The position numbers and the translations under genes were made by a program. Of a stretch of DNA of 54,835 nucleotides, positions 1 through 8,568 are shown in pieces; position 1 is the stretch's first letter; each line of letters starts with the position of its first letter. Where the stretch lies: contig CABYYE010000005.1 of assembly GCA_902523095.1 (NCBI GenBank), forward strand, positions 1 through 54,835, in the 5' to 3' direction. The DNA is from an uncultured Pelagibacteraceae bacterium. Its GTDB lineage: Bacteria; Pseudomonadota; Alphaproteobacteria; Pelagibacterales; Pelagibacteraceae. Below the pieces are notes generated by a model. It searched no databases and was not told where the DNA came from. It saw only the letters and a program-made list of their open reading frames with translations.

Positions 1-406
1 GATAAAAGTGTAAGTTCTTTAATGAATGACCTTTCTTTAAAAGGTTTGTTTCACTTGCAAAAAAAAAGAAATAGAAAAAATTAAGAAAGATTTTGAGGGT
101 GTAAAAATTAGTGATGAAGATACAGAAAGTATTATTGATAAAGTTTATAAAGAACATCAGTTTATAATTGATCCACATACTGCTACAGGATTTGGAGCAG
201 CTAGCAGAATTAAAAATTTAGGCGATATAATTGTACTAGGAACTGCCCATCCTTATAAATTTAACGAGACTATAAAAAAAGCTATAGGAAAAAATTTAGA
301 GGTACCTAAACATTTAAAATTGAATATAGATAAAAAAGAAGTATTTGATATTATCGGTAATTCAAATTCAGAGGTTAAAAATTATATTCTAAGTAAAATA
401 CAATGA
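1..406 (+). pseudogene. thrC: Threonine synthase, 3' part, frameshifted in an A9 run
   Basis: C-terminal part of threonine synthase, the PLP enzyme turning O-phosphohomoserine into threonine. The 5' end lies outside the window. Positions 1-66 read in frame 1 as a typical C-terminal segment (SLMNDLSLKGLFHLQKK), then hit a stop at 82-84. From 68 the sequence continues in frame 2 (EIEKIKKDFEG, then DPHTATGFGAA, a hallmark of the family) to the stop at 404-406. The break coincides with nine A residues at 59-67; eight would restore one frame. The gene is either truly broken, rescued by slippage, or carries a sequencing/assembly indel. The stop overlaps the ATG of the downstream peroxiredoxin (403) by 4 nt, and thrB lies nearby on the other strand, so the threonine context is coherent. 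Family call is firm; the status as a pseudogene is uncertain. Confidence 0.8.
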
Positions 407-888
407 AAATAAAAACAGGTGATAAACTGCCAAGCTCAAAATTATTTTATCTTGATAAAAGTGATAATGTAAAAAAAATTGATATTTTAGATTTATGTAA
501 AAATAGGACTATAATCTTAGGTATGCCAGGTGCATTTACCAAAACTTGTTCTGCACTCCACTTACCTGGATACATAAAAAACTACGAATTAGCCTTAAAA
601 AAAGGAATTTCAAAAATTGTTTGTATTGCAGTTAATGATCCTAATGTTATGAAAGCCTGGGGTGAAAGTCAAAATATTGATGATAAAATATTCATGGTTG
701 GCGATCCTTTTCTTAATTTTACAAAAGCTATTGGCGCTGAAGTAGATAAGTCTGAAAAAGGACTTGGAATTAGATCGAACCGTTACACTATGTTAGTAGA
801 AAATATTAAAATTATTAAAATAGAAGAGGAAAAAGAAACGGCTGCTTGCGAACTTTCTGCTGCTCAAAATTTTTTAAATGCTATTTAG
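403..888 (+). CDS. Peroxiredoxin, Prx5/redoxin type
   Basis: Thiol peroxidase of 161 residues that would reduce hydrogen and alkyl peroxides in the cytoplasm. The signature GMPGAFTKTCS places the peroxidatic cysteine at C49, followed by the HLPGY segment typical of the Prx5 subgroup. A second cysteine in TAACELS (C149) sits where Prx5 enzymes carry the resolving cysteine, so an atypical two-Cys mechanism is likely. The ATG overlaps the stop of the thrC reading frame by 4 nt, implying coupled translation. Its 3' end overlaps the convergent rnhA by 8 nt. The electron donor is not visible from sequence; glutaredoxin/glutathione or thioredoxin are the usual options. Confidence 0.88.
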   Translation: MKIKTGDKLPSSKLFYLDKSDNVKKIDILDLCKNRTIILGMPGAFTKTCSALHLPGYIKNYELALKKGISKIVCIAVNDPNVMKAWGESQNIDDKIFMVGDPFLNFTKAIGAEVDKSEKGLGIRSNRYTMLVENIKIIKIEEEKETAACELSAAQNFLNAI

Positions 889-1306
889 TCTCAGAAACTG
901 CTAATTCATCAACAAGATTATTATATTCATTTCCTGCGTGAGCTTTAACCCATTTCCATGTAACTTTATGTTTTAAACATGAATTATCTAATTTTATCCA
1001 AAGATCTTTGTTTTTAACAGGTTTCTTAGTAGAACTCCTCCAATTATTTAATTTCCACTTTTTAATCCAATCAGTAATTCCATCTTTTACATATTTTGAA
1101 TCTGTATAAATCGTTATTTCAGATTTTTTTTTTATTTTATTAAGAGCCATAATTGGAGCTATTAACTCCATTCTATTATTGGTTGTTTTGCTCTCCTTTC
1201 CAGATATCGTTTTTTGATTTAAGTCACTATCTAAAATAATTGCAGCCCATCCTCCTTTTCCGGGATTTCCCGAGCAAGCGCCATCTGTATAAATTTTAAA
1301 TTTCAT
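881..1306 (-). CDS. rnhA: Ribonuclease HI
   Basis: Endonuclease that cuts RNA in RNA-DNA hybrids (R-loops, primers). 141 residues, normal for a bacterial RNase HI. The opening YTDGACSGNPGKGGWA and the four metal-binding acidic residues are present: D8, E47 (NNRMEL), D69 (YTDSKYV) and D133, with the assisting histidine H123 in VKAHAGNEYN. It is the last gene of the long minus-strand run; its start overlaps the thrB stop by one base, so translation is probably coupled. The stop overlaps the peroxiredoxin gene on the other strand by 8 nt, leaving no room for a separate terminator. Confidence 0.95.
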   Translation of the reverse strand: MKFKIYTDGACSGNPGKGGWAAIILDSDLNQKTISGKESKTTNNRMELIAPIMALNKIKKKSEITIYTDSKYVKDGITDWIKKWKLNNWRSSTKKPVKNKDLWIKLDNSCLKHKVTWKWVKAHAGNEYNNLVDELAVSETK

Positions 1307-2274
1307 TAAAAAAAATAATCCTCATAATTTTTAGAGTTTTTATGAAATTCTAACCTTTTAAGATATTCGATAGGATCCTTAACCTTTACAACAGCCCCCT
1401 TAACTGTGTTAAGCGAGTCAAAAACTCTTGTGAGTAAAAATCTTAATGCCGCTCCCTGGGACAATACTTTAATACTATTTTTTTCTTGATCGTTTAATTT
1501 TTTTATAGAAGTATAACCATCAATAAAACTCCTTGCTTTAGTTACATTAAAACTTAAATTATTTTTTTTTCCTTCAAAACATAGTGCATTAAAACAAATT
1601 GCTATTTCAAAAGCAAAAAAATCTTCACAAGAAAAATAAAAATCAATTATACCACTAAATTTTTCATCTCTAAAGAAAATGTTATCATGAAAAAGATCTG
1701 CATGAATTATACCTTTTGGTAAATTTTGTGGCCAATTTCTCTCAACATCATTAAGATTTTCTTCTATAAGTTTTGGAAGATCTTTATGAAATTTTGAACA
1801 ATTATCTTTAATTGAATTAAAAATTTTTCTCCATGATTTTACAGAAAGGTCATTTTCTCTTTTTAATTTAAAACTTTTTGTTATCTCATGCATTTTAGCT
1901 ACTTCCACTCCAACAGCCTTACAATTAACAGGAGATAAATTTTGTTTTGCTTTTCCTTCCAAAAAGGAAACAACCATCATTTGTTTGTTTCCATAATTTG
2001 TTAAAGTGCTATTTTTATTATTTATAATTGGCACAGGGCATTTAAAATTTGACTTATTTAACGATGTCATTAATTCGGAAAAAAAAGGAAGATCATCTGA
2101 TTTTACTCTTTTTTCATATATTGTAAGTATATATTTAACTTTATTTACTAATAAACAATAATTAGTATTTTCAATACCTTCCTCAATACCTTCAAATGAG
2201 TCAAGTTTTCCTAATTTATAATTTGACAAAATTTCCTCAATATTGTTTTTTTTTAATTTTGTATAAACAGCCAT
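1306..2274 (-). CDS. thrB: Homoserine kinase, APH-fold (ThrB type II)
   Basis: Phosphorylates homoserine with ATP for threonine synthesis. 322 residues, of the aminoglycoside-phosphotransferase-like ThrB type found in Alphaproteobacteria, not the GHMP type of enteric bacteria. The catalytic loop HADLFHDNIFF (191-201, base D193) and the metal-binding IIDFYFS (209-215) are intact. It lies between ispH and rnhA with one-base overlaps on both sides, a common alphaproteobacterial arrangement. Threonine synthase, the next enzyme, is encoded a kilobase away on the opposite strand and is frameshifted here. Confidence 0.92.
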   Translation of the reverse strand: MAVYTKLKKNNIEEILSNYKLGKLDSFEGIEEGIENTNYCLLVNKVKYILTIYEKRVKSDDLPFFSELMTSLNKSNFKCPVPIINNKNSTLTNYGNKQMMVVSFLEGKAKQNLSPVNCKAVGVEVAKMHEITKSFKLKRENDLSVKSWRKIFNSIKDNCSKFHKDLPKLIEENLNDVERNWPQNLPKGIIHADLFHDNIFFRDEKFSGIIDFYFSCEDFFAFEIAICFNALCFEGKKNNLSFNVTKARSFIDGYTSIKKLNDQEKNSIKVLSQGAALRFLLTRVFDSLNTVKGAVVKVKDPIEYLKRLEFHKNSKNYEDYFF

Positions 2275-3218
2275 TAATTCAATTCTTTTGGTAATTTAAA
2301 AACTACTTTTTCTTCAGCAACCACTACTTCTTCAATAGAAACTTTTCTGTCTTTTGTTATGTTTTTTAACAATGCTTGAACTAATTTCTCTGGAGCAGAG
2401 GCGCCAGAAGATATTCCTATAGTATCTGAGTTATTTATTTCATTATAAGGAATTTCCTTTTCAGAATGCATCAAGTGCGAATTATTGCAACCAGCCTTTT
2501 TAGCTACTTCAACCAATCTAACAGAATTAGATGAGTTACGACTTCCGACTACAAAAAATATGTCACATCTTGATGCAATTTCTTTTACAGCAGATTGTCT
2601 ATTTGTTGTTGCGTAACAAATATCTTCTTTAACCGGACTTTTGATATTAGGAAATTTTTTTTTTAGGCAGTCTATAATTTCTGCTGTATCATCAACTGAT
2701 AAAGTTGTTTGCGTAATATAAGCTAGTGGTTTTTTGAAATCAGTTATAATTAAATTTTCAACATCACTTTTAGTTTCAATTAGTTTTATAGAACCCCTAG
2801 GAAGCTGGCCCATTGTACCTACTACTTCAGGATGGTTTTTATGACCAATTAATAAAATTTCATACCCTTTTTTATTTAATTGTTCAGACTCTCTATGCAC
2901 TTTAGACACAAGAGGACATGTTGCGTCAACATATGATAAGTTTTTAAATTTTGCCTCTTCAGGAACTGATTTTGGAACGCCATGTGCCGAAAATATAACT
3001 GGTCGAGTATTGTCTTTTATATCAGCTAATTCATCTACAAAAATAGCTCCCTTTTTTTTAAGTTCATCAACAACTTGTTTATTATGAACAATTTCATGCC
3101 GTACATATACTGGGGATCCATATTTGTTAATAGATTTTTCTACAATTTCAATTGCACGTTTTACTCCAGCACAAAAACCTCTTGGAGAGGCTAGATAAAT
3201 CTTAAGTTCTTTTTTCAT
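2274..3218 (-). CDS. ispH: 4-hydroxy-3-methylbut-2-enyl diphosphate reductase
   Basis: Iron-sulfur enzyme catalysing the last step of the MEP pathway, giving IPP and DMAPP. 314 residues. The three cluster cysteines are at C16 (RGFCAGVKRAI), C101 (DATCPLV) and C201 (DICYATTNRQ), with active-site histidines H41, H79 (SAHGVP) and H129 (KNHPEVVG). The ATG lies inside the end of blh (17-nt overlap), so it is translationally linked to the retinal genes upstream. This fits a supply role: isoprenoid precursors made here feed the carotenoid genes of the same transcript, as well as ubiquinone and undecaprenol. Confidence 0.96.
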   Translation of the reverse strand: MKKELKIYLASPRGFCAGVKRAIEIVEKSINKYGSPVYVRHEIVHNKQVVDELKKKGAIFVDELADIKDNTRPVIFSAHGVPKSVPEEAKFKNLSYVDATCPLVSKVHRESEQLNKKGYEILLIGHKNHPEVVGTMGQLPRGSIKLIETKSDVENLIITDFKKPLAYITQTTLSVDDTAEIIDCLKKKFPNIKSPVKEDICYATTNRQSAVKEIASRCDIFFVVGSRNSSNSVRLVEVAKKAGCNNSHLMHSEKEIPYNEINNSDTIGISSGASAPEKLVQALLKNITKDRKVSIEEVVVAEEKVVFKLPKELN

Positions 3219-4107
3219 ATTTTTCTAAAAGATATTCAAGCAATATATGCGGAAAAGTTAATGACGCCAAACCAATAAAAATAACCTTATAAATAGCCTC
3301 ATCAAGTGTATAAAAATTGTTAAGAAAATAAATTGTAATTAAGAATATAAGACTAGTAATAAAAGTTAAAGGAAGAGCTTTTTTAATAAATTTTTTTAAA
3401 CCTTGCCTAAAAGAATTGTCTAACTCAAAAATTAGACTAATTGAATGCCTAATTGAGTGCAAAAAGCAAAAATATAAAGTGAATGCCAATACTGGCGTTA
3501 AGAAGACGTTTAAAATAATTAAAGATAAAAAATCCATTATCATAAGTGCTTTCGTATCAATATTTTTATTATTTGAAAGATAGATTGAAGAAATGAAACT
3601 TAAGAACAGAAAGAATATTAAAAAATAATTATTAAAAAAGGAATACTCAAATACTTGAAAATTTAAAATTCTAAAAATCTCATTTGTTGCTGCTTTATTA
3701 AATAAAAGAGGTGCAATAATAATAGATGAGCCTTTTAAGAAAAATAAAAGTTCTGTAAATAAAAAACTTTTTTTAAAATAAAAAACAGTATCCTCTTTAC
3801 CAAAATGGTAAGAGGCAACAATTAAAAAAAGTAGTAAAACAATATTAGGAATTATTAACCAGAGAATTATTATTAATAAAGATACTAAGATATATATTGC
3901 ATAGAACAAAGAAATTGATTTATATCCAAATAAGTTTAAAAGTTTATTACCCTTGATATTATCTAAAGATCCATGAGAAATCCCAATAATAAGAATTAAA
4001 AATAAACAAAATATAATTGGTTCATACTTAAATAAAAAATATATTGGGGACAATAGAATACTAAAATTAAAAAATATGATTGAATGTTTATAGTTTATAG
4101 TTTTCAT
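3202..4107 (-). CDS. blh: Beta-carotene 15,15'-dioxygenase, Brp/Blh family
   Basis: Integral-membrane oxygenase that splits beta-carotene into two retinals, the chromophore of proteorhodopsin. 301 residues, almost entirely hydrophobic helices. The conserved iron-ligand histidine motifs are recognisable: HGSLDN (H45), SYHFGKED (H101), FLHSIRHSI (around 215-225) and FPHILLEYL (H287). It starts 2 nt after the crtY stop and its 3' end overlaps ispH by 17 nt. The placement after crtI-crtB-crtY completes the route from geranylgeranyl diphosphate to retinal. The rhodopsin itself is not in the window. Confidence 0.9.
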   Translation of the reverse strand: MKTINYKHSIIFFNFSILLSPIYFLFKYEPIIFCLFLILIIGISHGSLDNIKGNKLLNLFGYKSISLFYAIYILVSLLIIILWLIIPNIVLLLFLIVASYHFGKEDTVFYFKKSFLFTELLFFLKGSSIIIAPLLFNKAATNEIFRILNFQVFEYSFFNNYFLIFFLFLSFISSIYLSNNKNIDTKALMIMDFLSLIILNVFLTPVLAFTLYFCFLHSIRHSISLIFELDNSFRQGLKKFIKKALPLTFITSLIFLITIYFLNNFYTLDEAIYKVIFIGLASLTFPHILLEYLLEKYEKRT

Positions 4108-4109
4108 TT

Positions 4110-5174
4110 TTAAAATAATGCTTTAATAAATGTTAGTTTTGGCATTTTTCTTATTATATTAATATCTTCAATTAAATTACTTTTATTTGATAAAAACTTA
4201 ATAACTGTAGCAGGAGAGCATTCAAACATTTTATAAAAAATATTTGGCATTTTTTTTGGATTATTTTTTAGAACTTTCAAAAAAATTTTATCAAGAAATT
4301 CATATTTTTTACCTATGTTGAATTTTTCAATTTTTGTAAGATTATCTAAATTTTTTTGAATATAGTGGCTGTGTTCTTGAATATTCAAAAAAGTGTATCC
4401 AGTACTTAACCTTGTCATCCCACCAGCAGATCCAATATTAATTTCGTTTTTTTTGTATTTTATTTTTGGAGTATAAAGTGGGATCATTCCTTTCTCCGTA
4501 AATACTATCTTATAATTTTTAATACCTAATTTATTTTTAATATAATTTTCTAGTTGTAAATCATAATCCATCAAATTTTGATTTTCCAGGTTAGAAAGCC
4601 AAGTCGTTTCAATTAATGCTCTTTTTTTGTTAAAAGGTAATGTGTAAAAAAAATGTACCTCACCTTTCTGATCACAATTAAAATCCATGAGATTGAAAAT
4701 TTCATCATCAAAAATATCTTTTTCTGTCTCTATTTCAAAACCTTGAAAATGTTGAAATAAATTTTTTTTATCTATTACAGAATCATTAACACTATTAAAA
4801 ACAATTGAATCTTTATAGTCTATTTGAATTAAATCCTTATAAAAACTAATATTTGAATTAGTGGAAAGTTTTGTATTTATTTTTTTATAAAATTTGCCAC
4901 TATCAATACTTTGATAGGGGAATTCTTTTGTCATCAACTCATTGAATCCATTAGATGTATTTATTGAAAAATTGTTCCAACTTTTTATTACGCAATCTTC
5001 AAAATTATGATTGAATACTTTCCAAAACGACCAGGTTTTATCTCTTTTATAATCTTGACGAGGTTCAATAATAGCAAGTGTTTTGTTTTTAAGTTTTCCA
5101 TTGATTTCAAGCTCATAAGCCAAAGATAATCCTGCACAACCGCCTCCAATTATAACGTAATCAAACTCTTTCAT
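4110..5174 (-). CDS. crtY: Lycopene beta-cyclase (CrtY)
   Basis: Cyclises both ends of lycopene to give beta-carotene. 354 residues, close to the 380-390 of characterised CrtY enzymes. The N-terminus carries the dinucleotide-binding fold DYVIIGGGCAGLSLAYEL (4-22), followed by an acidic loop with PRQDYKRDKTWSFW, a motif characteristic of CrtY-type cyclases. SAGGMTRLSTGYTF further on matches the conserved G-MT--STGY segment. The start lies 14 nt inside the end of crtB. Probably membrane-associated. No other cyclase type fits the sequence. Confidence 0.9.
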   Translation of the reverse strand: MKEFDYVIIGGGCAGLSLAYELEINGKLKNKTLAIIEPRQDYKRDKTWSFWKVFNHNFEDCVIKSWNNFSINTSNGFNELMTKEFPYQSIDSGKFYKKINTKLSTNSNISFYKDLIQIDYKDSIVFNSVNDSVIDKKNLFQHFQGFEIETEKDIFDDEIFNLMDFNCDQKGEVHFFYTLPFNKKRALIETTWLSNLENQNLMDYDLQLENYIKNKLGIKNYKIVFTEKGMIPLYTPKIKYKKNEINIGSAGGMTRLSTGYTFLNIQEHSHYIQKNLDNLTKIEKFNIGKKYEFLDKIFLKVLKNNPKKMPNIFYKMFECSPATVIKFLSNKSNLIEDINIIRKMPKLTFIKALF

Positions 5175-6006
5175 TTAAATCAATCTCCTCAGCTAAAATA
5201 TCATGATCTTTATGATGATCGTAACCTACTTTTTTAACAAAAAATAATTTAAAGAAATCAAAAATAGATAAAAATGTTTCAATCAATTTACTAATAAAAG
5301 GAACATATATTTTTCCAGCATAATTATAATTCTCCATATTTTTTTGTTTAAGAATATAATCACCAATCTTTTTATAAACTCTCCTAGCAACAATGACAGC
5401 AAATCTTGATCGCATAGGTATTTTACTTATCGAATTAAAAGATTTGTCATAAAACACTTCTGAGTCTTTAATAGTTTTCCTGATCGACGAAAATTCTGTG
5501 TCTATGTATTTACGATTATTTTTATTATCTTCATTTACATCTCTAGCAATATTTGTAAGTTGCATTGCGATTCCTAAATCTATAGCACCTTTTAAAGCTT
5601 CTTTATCTTTGACTTGTAATATTTTAGACATCATTAATCCGACAGTTCCAGCAACTCTATAAGAATATATTAATAAATCTTTTTTAGATTTTATAATTAC
5701 TTTCCCTTCTAAATCTGTCTCAATACCATCAAATAAATCCAATACTACCTTTTTAGAAATATTATCACTATCAATTATTGTTAACATTTCTCCTATAATA
5801 GGGTTATCAAAATTTCTATTCAAAAAATCTTTTTTAAATCTAAAAAAACAATCCTTTTTTATTTGTTGTCCATTATCAGTATCGGCAATATCATCTAAAG
5901 TTCTACAAAAATTATATAAACTTATAGATTTTTTTAATATTACTTTTGGAAGAAAAAAGCTTGCCCAATAAAAAGATTTTGCGTGCTTTTGAAGTAAATT
6001 AATCAT
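5161..6006 (-). CDS. crtB: Phytoene synthase
   Basis: Condenses two geranylgeranyl diphosphates into phytoene, the first committed carotenoid step. 281 residues, a squalene/phytoene-synthase fold. Both Mg2+-binding aspartate motifs are present: RTLDDIADTD (35-44) and NIARDVNED (152-160). The ATG overlaps the end of crtI (ATGA overlap, 4 nt) and the 3' end overlaps crtY by 14 nt, so the four crt/blh genes are tightly coupled. The substrate would come from a GGPP synthase (crtE) that is not encoded in this window. Confidence 0.94.
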   Translation of the reverse strand: MINLLQKHAKSFYWASFFLPKVILKKSISLYNFCRTLDDIADTDNGQQIKKDCFFRFKKDFLNRNFDNPIIGEMLTIIDSDNISKKVVLDLFDGIETDLEGKVIIKSKKDLLIYSYRVAGTVGLMMSKILQVKDKEALKGAIDLGIAMQLTNIARDVNEDNKNNRKYIDTEFSSIRKTIKDSEVFYDKSFNSISKIPMRSRFAVIVARRVYKKIGDYILKQKNMENYNYAGKIYVPFISKLIETFLSIFDFFKLFFVKKVGYDHHKDHDILAEEIDLNERV

Positions 6007-7472
6007 TTAAATAAATTGTCTAAAACTTTTGCTGAAGAAAGTACACCAGGCATACCAGCACCAGGATGTGTACCAGCACCTACAAAGAATAAATTTTTAA
6101 ATACTTCTGATTGATTGTGAAACCTAAAATAAGCTGATTGTGAGAATTTCGGTTGTATCGAAAATCCTGAACCGTGCATGGTCGCTAAGTCATTTTCAAA
6201 ATAATCTGGTGTTAAATAAAAATCACTTACAACATTCTCTTTTATTTCAGGTAAAATAGATTTATCCATTTTATCTAAAATTAAATTTTTAAACTTTTCG
6301 CCCTCAATTGACCAATCTATATTTGAAAGATTATTTGGCACAGGTACTAAAACATAAAATGCATCTTGACCATTAGGAGCCATGTTAGGGTCAGTAGCAG
6401 ATGGTCTATGTAAGTAATAACTTATATCCTTAGACAAAATTTTTTTTTCAAAAATTTTATTTAAGTGTTTTTCATATGAATCTCCAAAATAAATTGTGTG
6501 ATGAGCTACGTCTTTATATTGTTTTTTTGAACCAAAATAATAAACAAACAAGCCCATTGAATAGTCCATCCTATTCATCTTTTGATTAAATAAAAAACTA
6601 TAATTATTTTTAGATTTAATTAAATTTTTGTAAACATTAGGAGGATCTGAATTGCAGACCACATAATCACAATTAATAATCTTTGAATCATTAATTTTAA
6701 TGCCATTAACTTTATTATCCTTTAATATTATTTCAGTTACTTCTGCTTTTTTAATAATTTTTATATTTTCCTCGTTCATTAGTTTTTCTAATGCTTTAAC
6801 AACATTACCAGTTCCTCCCATTGAGTAATGAATTCCCCACTTTTTTTCTAAAAATAAAATAAGCGTATAAATTGAAGTTGTTGTGAAAGGATTGCCCCCC
6901 ACCAAAAGTGGATGCATGCTAAAAACTCTTTTTAACTTTTCGTTAGAAATATAGTTTGAAACTAATTTGTAAACTGATTTATAGCTTTTTAGTCTCAATA
7001 GCGCAGGTATTTGTTTAAACATAAATGATAAATTATTAAATGGTTTGTCAGACAAATCAGTGAAACCTTTATTGAAAATTTTTTCAGTAAAATTTACTAA
7101 ATTATAATATCCATTTAAATCCGTATCTGAAAATTTCTTTATTTCTTTTTCCATTGATTCTTTGTCACCAGAGTAATCAAAAGTTTGACCATCTTTGAAT
7201 ACAAAACGATACCATAAATCTAGAGGTATTATCTTGACATAATCTGATATCCTTTTATTAAATAAAGAAAATAATTCTTCAAAAAGATAAGGTGCAGTTA
7301 TTACAGTTGGACCACCATCATAAATAAAATTTCCTTTTTTAAAAACCCTTGCTCTTCCACCTAAGTCTGGAAGTTTTTCAACTAAAGTTATATCATAACC
7401 TTTAGCTCTTAATCTCAAAGATGCTGCAAGACCTCCAAAACCTGAGCCTATAATAATTATTTTTTTCGCCAT
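6003..7472 (-). CDS. crtI: Phytoene desaturase
   Basis: FAD enzyme that desaturates phytoene to lycopene in four steps. 489 residues, the normal bacterial CrtI length. The N-terminal FAD site IIIIGSGFGGLAASLRLRA leads to the DLGGRARVF segment, and the C-terminal CrtI signature FFVGAGTHPGAGMPGVLSSAK is intact. It is the first of the retinal-pathway genes and begins only 17 nt after the stop of atpF, with no room for an obvious separate promoter. It may therefore be read from F0-operon transcripts, or from a promoter inside atpF. Confidence 0.95.
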   Translation of the reverse strand: MAKKIIIIGSGFGGLAASLRLRAKGYDITLVEKLPDLGGRARVFKKGNFIYDGGPTVITAPYLFEELFSLFNKRISDYVKIIPLDLWYRFVFKDGQTFDYSGDKESMEKEIKKFSDTDLNGYYNLVNFTEKIFNKGFTDLSDKPFNNLSFMFKQIPALLRLKSYKSVYKLVSNYISNEKLKRVFSMHPLLVGGNPFTTTSIYTLILFLEKKWGIHYSMGGTGNVVKALEKLMNEENIKIIKKAEVTEIILKDNKVNGIKINDSKIINCDYVVCNSDPPNVYKNLIKSKNNYSFLFNQKMNRMDYSMGLFVYYFGSKKQYKDVAHHTIYFGDSYEKHLNKIFEKKILSKDISYYLHRPSATDPNMAPNGQDAFYVLVPVPNNLSNIDWSIEGEKFKNLILDKMDKSILPEIKENVVSDFYLTPDYFENDLATMHGSGFSIQPKFSQSAYFRFHNQSEVFKNLFFVGAGTHPGAGMPGVLSSAKVLDNLFK

Positions 7473-7489
7473 TTTATTTATGGCCTATA

Positions 7490-7987
7490 TTAACTGGATT
7501 TTTTCTTAAGTGCTAATTTTGTTTCCTTGATACTAGAATTAAAAATTCTGTCTAGTTTGCTTTTATCCAAAGAATTAACCAATAATTTTTCTGTGGATTT
7601 AAGAGCTATCATAATTGAAGCATTTTTTATATCTTTTAAAGCTTGAGCTTTCATTTGTCTTATTCTTTCTTCTGAATTTCTTTTTTTATTTTCCATCAAA
7701 TTATGAAATTCAGAATTTATTTTAATCTTATTTTTTTCTGCTTGTTCGTTAGCTTTGTCTATCATTAATCGCATTTCGATCTTAGAGTTGCTAATTTTTT
7801 TTTCGTGTTCAATTAAAATTCCTTTAGCTTCCTCTTTAAGTTTCTCTGCTTCATTAATTTGATTTTTAATATTGCTGATATTGTTATCTAGTATACTTTT
7901 TACTTTTTGAGGGACTTTAAAATATATTAAAACTCCTAAAAAAATTAAAAAAGATATCGCTACCCAGAAAGTTGCATCAATTGTCAT
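7490..7987 (-). CDS. atpF: ATP synthase F0 subunit b
   Basis: Peripheral-stalk subunit of ATP synthase, linking membrane F0 to F1. 165 residues: one N-terminal membrane helix (about residues 5-24, FWVAISFLIFLGVLIYF) followed by a long charged helix, the standard b-subunit plan. Its start overlaps the end of the b' gene by 4 nt (ATGA). Genes for F1 are not in the window, so this genome keeps F0 and F1 in separate clusters, as many Alphaproteobacteria do. Seventeen bases after its stop crtI begins, which makes this the junction between ATP synthase and retinal genes. Confidence 0.9.
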   Translation of the reverse strand: MTIDATFWVAISFLIFLGVLIYFKVPQKVKSILDNNISNIKNQINEAEKLKEEAKGILIEHEKKISNSKIEMRLMIDKANEQAEKNKIKINSEFHNLMENKKRNSEERIRQMKAQALKDIKNASIMIALKSTEKLLVNSLDKSKLDRIFNSSIKETKLALKKKSS

Positions 7988-8559
7988 AAATATTTTTCTA
8001 TATTTTTTTTAGAAATATCCTCAACAACAGCTTTAACACTACTTTCATTAAGCTTATCACCTGATAATTTTTCAATTATATTAGAAGCTATATCTTGTGA
8101 TATTATATTAATTGAATTAATCGAGTCTTTTTTTTGGATTAAAATTTCTTTTTGCACTTTTGAAACCTCACTATCAATTTCTTTCTCAATTTTTTCTTTT
8201 ATATTTTGAATTTCTTTGTCTAACTTTAATTTTGAGTCTAATAAAATTTTTGTTACTTCTCTCTTTGAATTTTCTAGGATTTGTTGATACTCTTTTAGTT
8301 TTTGTTCTGATAAATTTTTTATTCTGTTAGCCTCATCTAAATCTTCTTTAATTTTATTTTCTCTATCATCGATATTTTTTTTAATTTTAGGCAAATAAAA
8401 TTTAGAAATTGAAAAATATAATAAAGAAAAAACTAATATTAACCAAAATGCTTGAGAAGCCCAATATGTTGGATCAAGCTGAGGCATACCAACCTCAGCA
8501 GCTATTACGTCTGATCCAATAGTCATAATGACTATAACACATCCTAAAAGTCTTCTCAT
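7984..8559 (-). CDS. atpF': ATP synthase F0 subunit b'
   Basis: Second stalk subunit, pairing with b as in photosynthetic and alphaproteobacterial ATP synthases. 191 residues. The conserved PQLDPTYWASQAFWLILVF segment and the membrane helix start near residue 26; the rest is a charged coiled coil. From the first ATG the protein also has about 24 extra N-terminal residues that resemble a signal peptide (MRRLLGCVIVIMTIG, then SDVIAA-EVG). Later ATGs at 8526 (M12) or 8487 (M25) would remove this. I kept the first because it sits 9 nt after the atpE stop. Overlaps atpF by 4 nt. Confidence 0.88.
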   Translation of the reverse strand: MRRLLGCVIVIMTIGSDVIAAEVGMPQLDPTYWASQAFWLILVFSLLYFSISKFYLPKIKKNIDDRENKIKEDLDEANRIKNLSEQKLKEYQQILENSKREVTKILLDSKLKLDKEIQNIKEKIEKEIDSEVSKVQKEILIQKKDSINSINIISQDIASNIIEKLSGDKLNESSVKAVVEDISKKNIEKYL

Positions 8560-8568
8560 TTTACTTTA

